NCBI GenBank assembly: GCA_946408305.1
Contig: CAMJRQ010000048.1
Span: forward strand, 1-7,814
Direction: 5' to 3'
DNA: 7,814 nt
Origin: an uncultured Prevotellaceae bacterium
Lineage (GTDB): Bacteria; Bacteroidota; Bacteroidia; Bacteroidales; Bacteroidaceae
Shown piece after piece: positions 7,166-7,814 of this stretch. Position 1 is the stretch's first letter. Each line of letters starts with the position of its first letter. The notes beneath the pieces are model-generated. The model was not told the DNA's origin. It made no database searches and was given only the letters and a program-made list of their open reading frames with translations. The translations under genes and the position numbers were made by a program.

Positions 7166-7191
7166 AGACCGCTGAAGGCGGTCTCCCTTTT
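7166..7191 (+). terminator. Hairpin after the polyprenyl synthase gene, possible weak terminator
   Basis: Twenty bases after the stop codon, AGACCGC (7166-7172) pairs with GCGGTCT (7178-7184) around the loop TGAAG, followed by CCC and four Ts (7188-7191). The T run is short and offset from the stem, so termination here may be partial. The same TGAAG loop recurs, on the opposite strand, in the hairpin at 7299-7313, so it may instead belong to a repeat family. Confidence 0.45.
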
Positions 7192-7196
7192 GGTAA

Positions 7197-7226
7197 CCGT
7201 GGGTACTCGCTTGCGAGCACCCACGG
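7197..7226. repeat. Long intergenic hairpin with 14-bp arms
   Basis: CCGTGGGTACTCGC (7197-7210) and GCGAGCACCCACGG (7213-7226) are inverted copies with one mismatch, separated by TT. In RNA from the minus strand the mismatch becomes a G-U wobble, giving an unbroken stem; in plus-strand RNA it is an A-C mismatch. No T run follows on either side, so it is unlikely to be a simple intrinsic terminator. Function is unknown. Confidence 0.6.
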
Positions 7227-7250
7227 AGAATAAATGCCCCAAACGTGAAC

Positions 7251-7322
7251 CGACCCTAAAGGGGTCGAACAGCAAGAAGCCTGGCCTGGTGCTGTACCGA
7301 CGCCTTCAGCGTCCTTAGGCTT
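7251..7322. repeat. Cluster of further small hairpins in the intergenic region
   Basis: Three consecutive inverted repeats: CGACCC/GGGTCG (7251-7256 and 7262-7267) with loop TAAAG; ACAGCA/TGCTGT (7269-7274 and 7290-7295) enclosing 15 bases; and GACGC/GCGTC (7299-7303 and 7309-7313) with loop CTTCA, which reads TGAAG on the minus strand. AAGCCT (7277-7282) could instead pair with AGGCTT (7317-7322). No credible protein is encoded here. With the two hairpins before it, the stretch is either a composite repeat element or a structured RNA; I cannot tell which. Confidence 0.45.
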
Positions 7323-7349
7323 TGGCTCGTTTTCCCCAAAACACCGATA

Positions 7350-7395
7350 AAAAACATGGCACGCCATCCTGAAAAAGGTGGCGTGCCATGTTTTT
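7350..7395. terminator. Strong bidirectional intrinsic terminator between convergent genes
   Basis: AAAAACATGGCACGCCA (7350-7366) and TGGCGTGCCATGTTTTT (7379-7395) form a perfect 17-bp inverted repeat. The pairing extends by a G-U and a C-G pair, leaving a loop of about 8 nt. On the plus strand the GC-rich stem runs into five Ts; on the minus strand the run is six Ts (7354-7349). It therefore serves both the polyprenyl synthase gene and the OmpA-family gene, whose stop codon is at 7413-7415. Confidence 0.9.
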
Positions 7396-7412
7396 GTGTA
7401 GCCGCAAAGGGC

Positions 7413-7814
<402 letters not shown>

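Noticed and set aside
7158..7367. A 69-codon minus-strand open frame in the intergenic region
   Set aside because: It runs through the hairpins and part of the terminator stem, with no recognisable protein features; a non-coding repeat explains the stretch better.

Overview
The window looks like chromosomal DNA from a GC-rich member of the Bacteroidota, most likely order Bacteroidales (a Prevotellaceae-like organism is my guess, held loosely). The reasons are the style of the proteins (an OmpA-family protein with an NWDLS-type C-terminal domain, a secreted beta-helix enzyme-like protein), promoter boxes of the Bacteroidota type (TAnnTTTG at -7), and A-rich leaders instead of strong Shine-Dalgarno sequences.

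Layout from left to right. (1) Minus strand: the first 250 codons of ychF, a ribosome-associated P-loop NTPase, with its C-terminus cut off by the window edge. It has its own TAnnTTTG promoter in the short gap upstream. (2) Minus strand, 827-3223: a secreted 798-residue right-handed parallel beta-helix protein with a C-terminal PDZ-like domain, probably a carbohydrate-active enzyme. (3) Minus strand, 3261-6080: full-length DNA polymerase I (polA) with all three catalytic domains intact. The linker between its two nuclease domains carries an in-frame palindromic DNA element. (4) An 84-bp divergent promoter region. (5) Plus strand, 6165-7145: a long-chain all-trans polyprenyl diphosphate synthase (ispB-like), probably making the menaquinone side chain. 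(6) A 267-bp intergenic stretch packed with hairpins, ending in a strong bidirectional terminator. (7) Minus strand, 7413 to the window edge: the C-terminal peptidoglycan-binding domain of an OmpA-family protein.

Most of this is housekeeping: replication and repair (polA), translation-associated NTPase (ychF), quinone biosynthesis (ispB) and cell-envelope anchoring (OmpA). The beta-helix/PDZ gene is the accessory-looking member. It sits 37 bp behind polA with no promoter box in the gap, so it may be co-transcribed with polA.

I see no defence system, CRISPR array, transposase, rRNA or tRNA. The most unusual signal is the short palindromic element inside polA: a 38-bp perfect palindrome plus a third copy of its 14-bp unit, with the copies read in different frames. 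That points to a DNA-level repeat or mobile element rather than a protein repeat. Secondary points are unusual residues in YchF's switch I and nucleotide-specificity motifs, and the hairpin cluster at 7166-7313.
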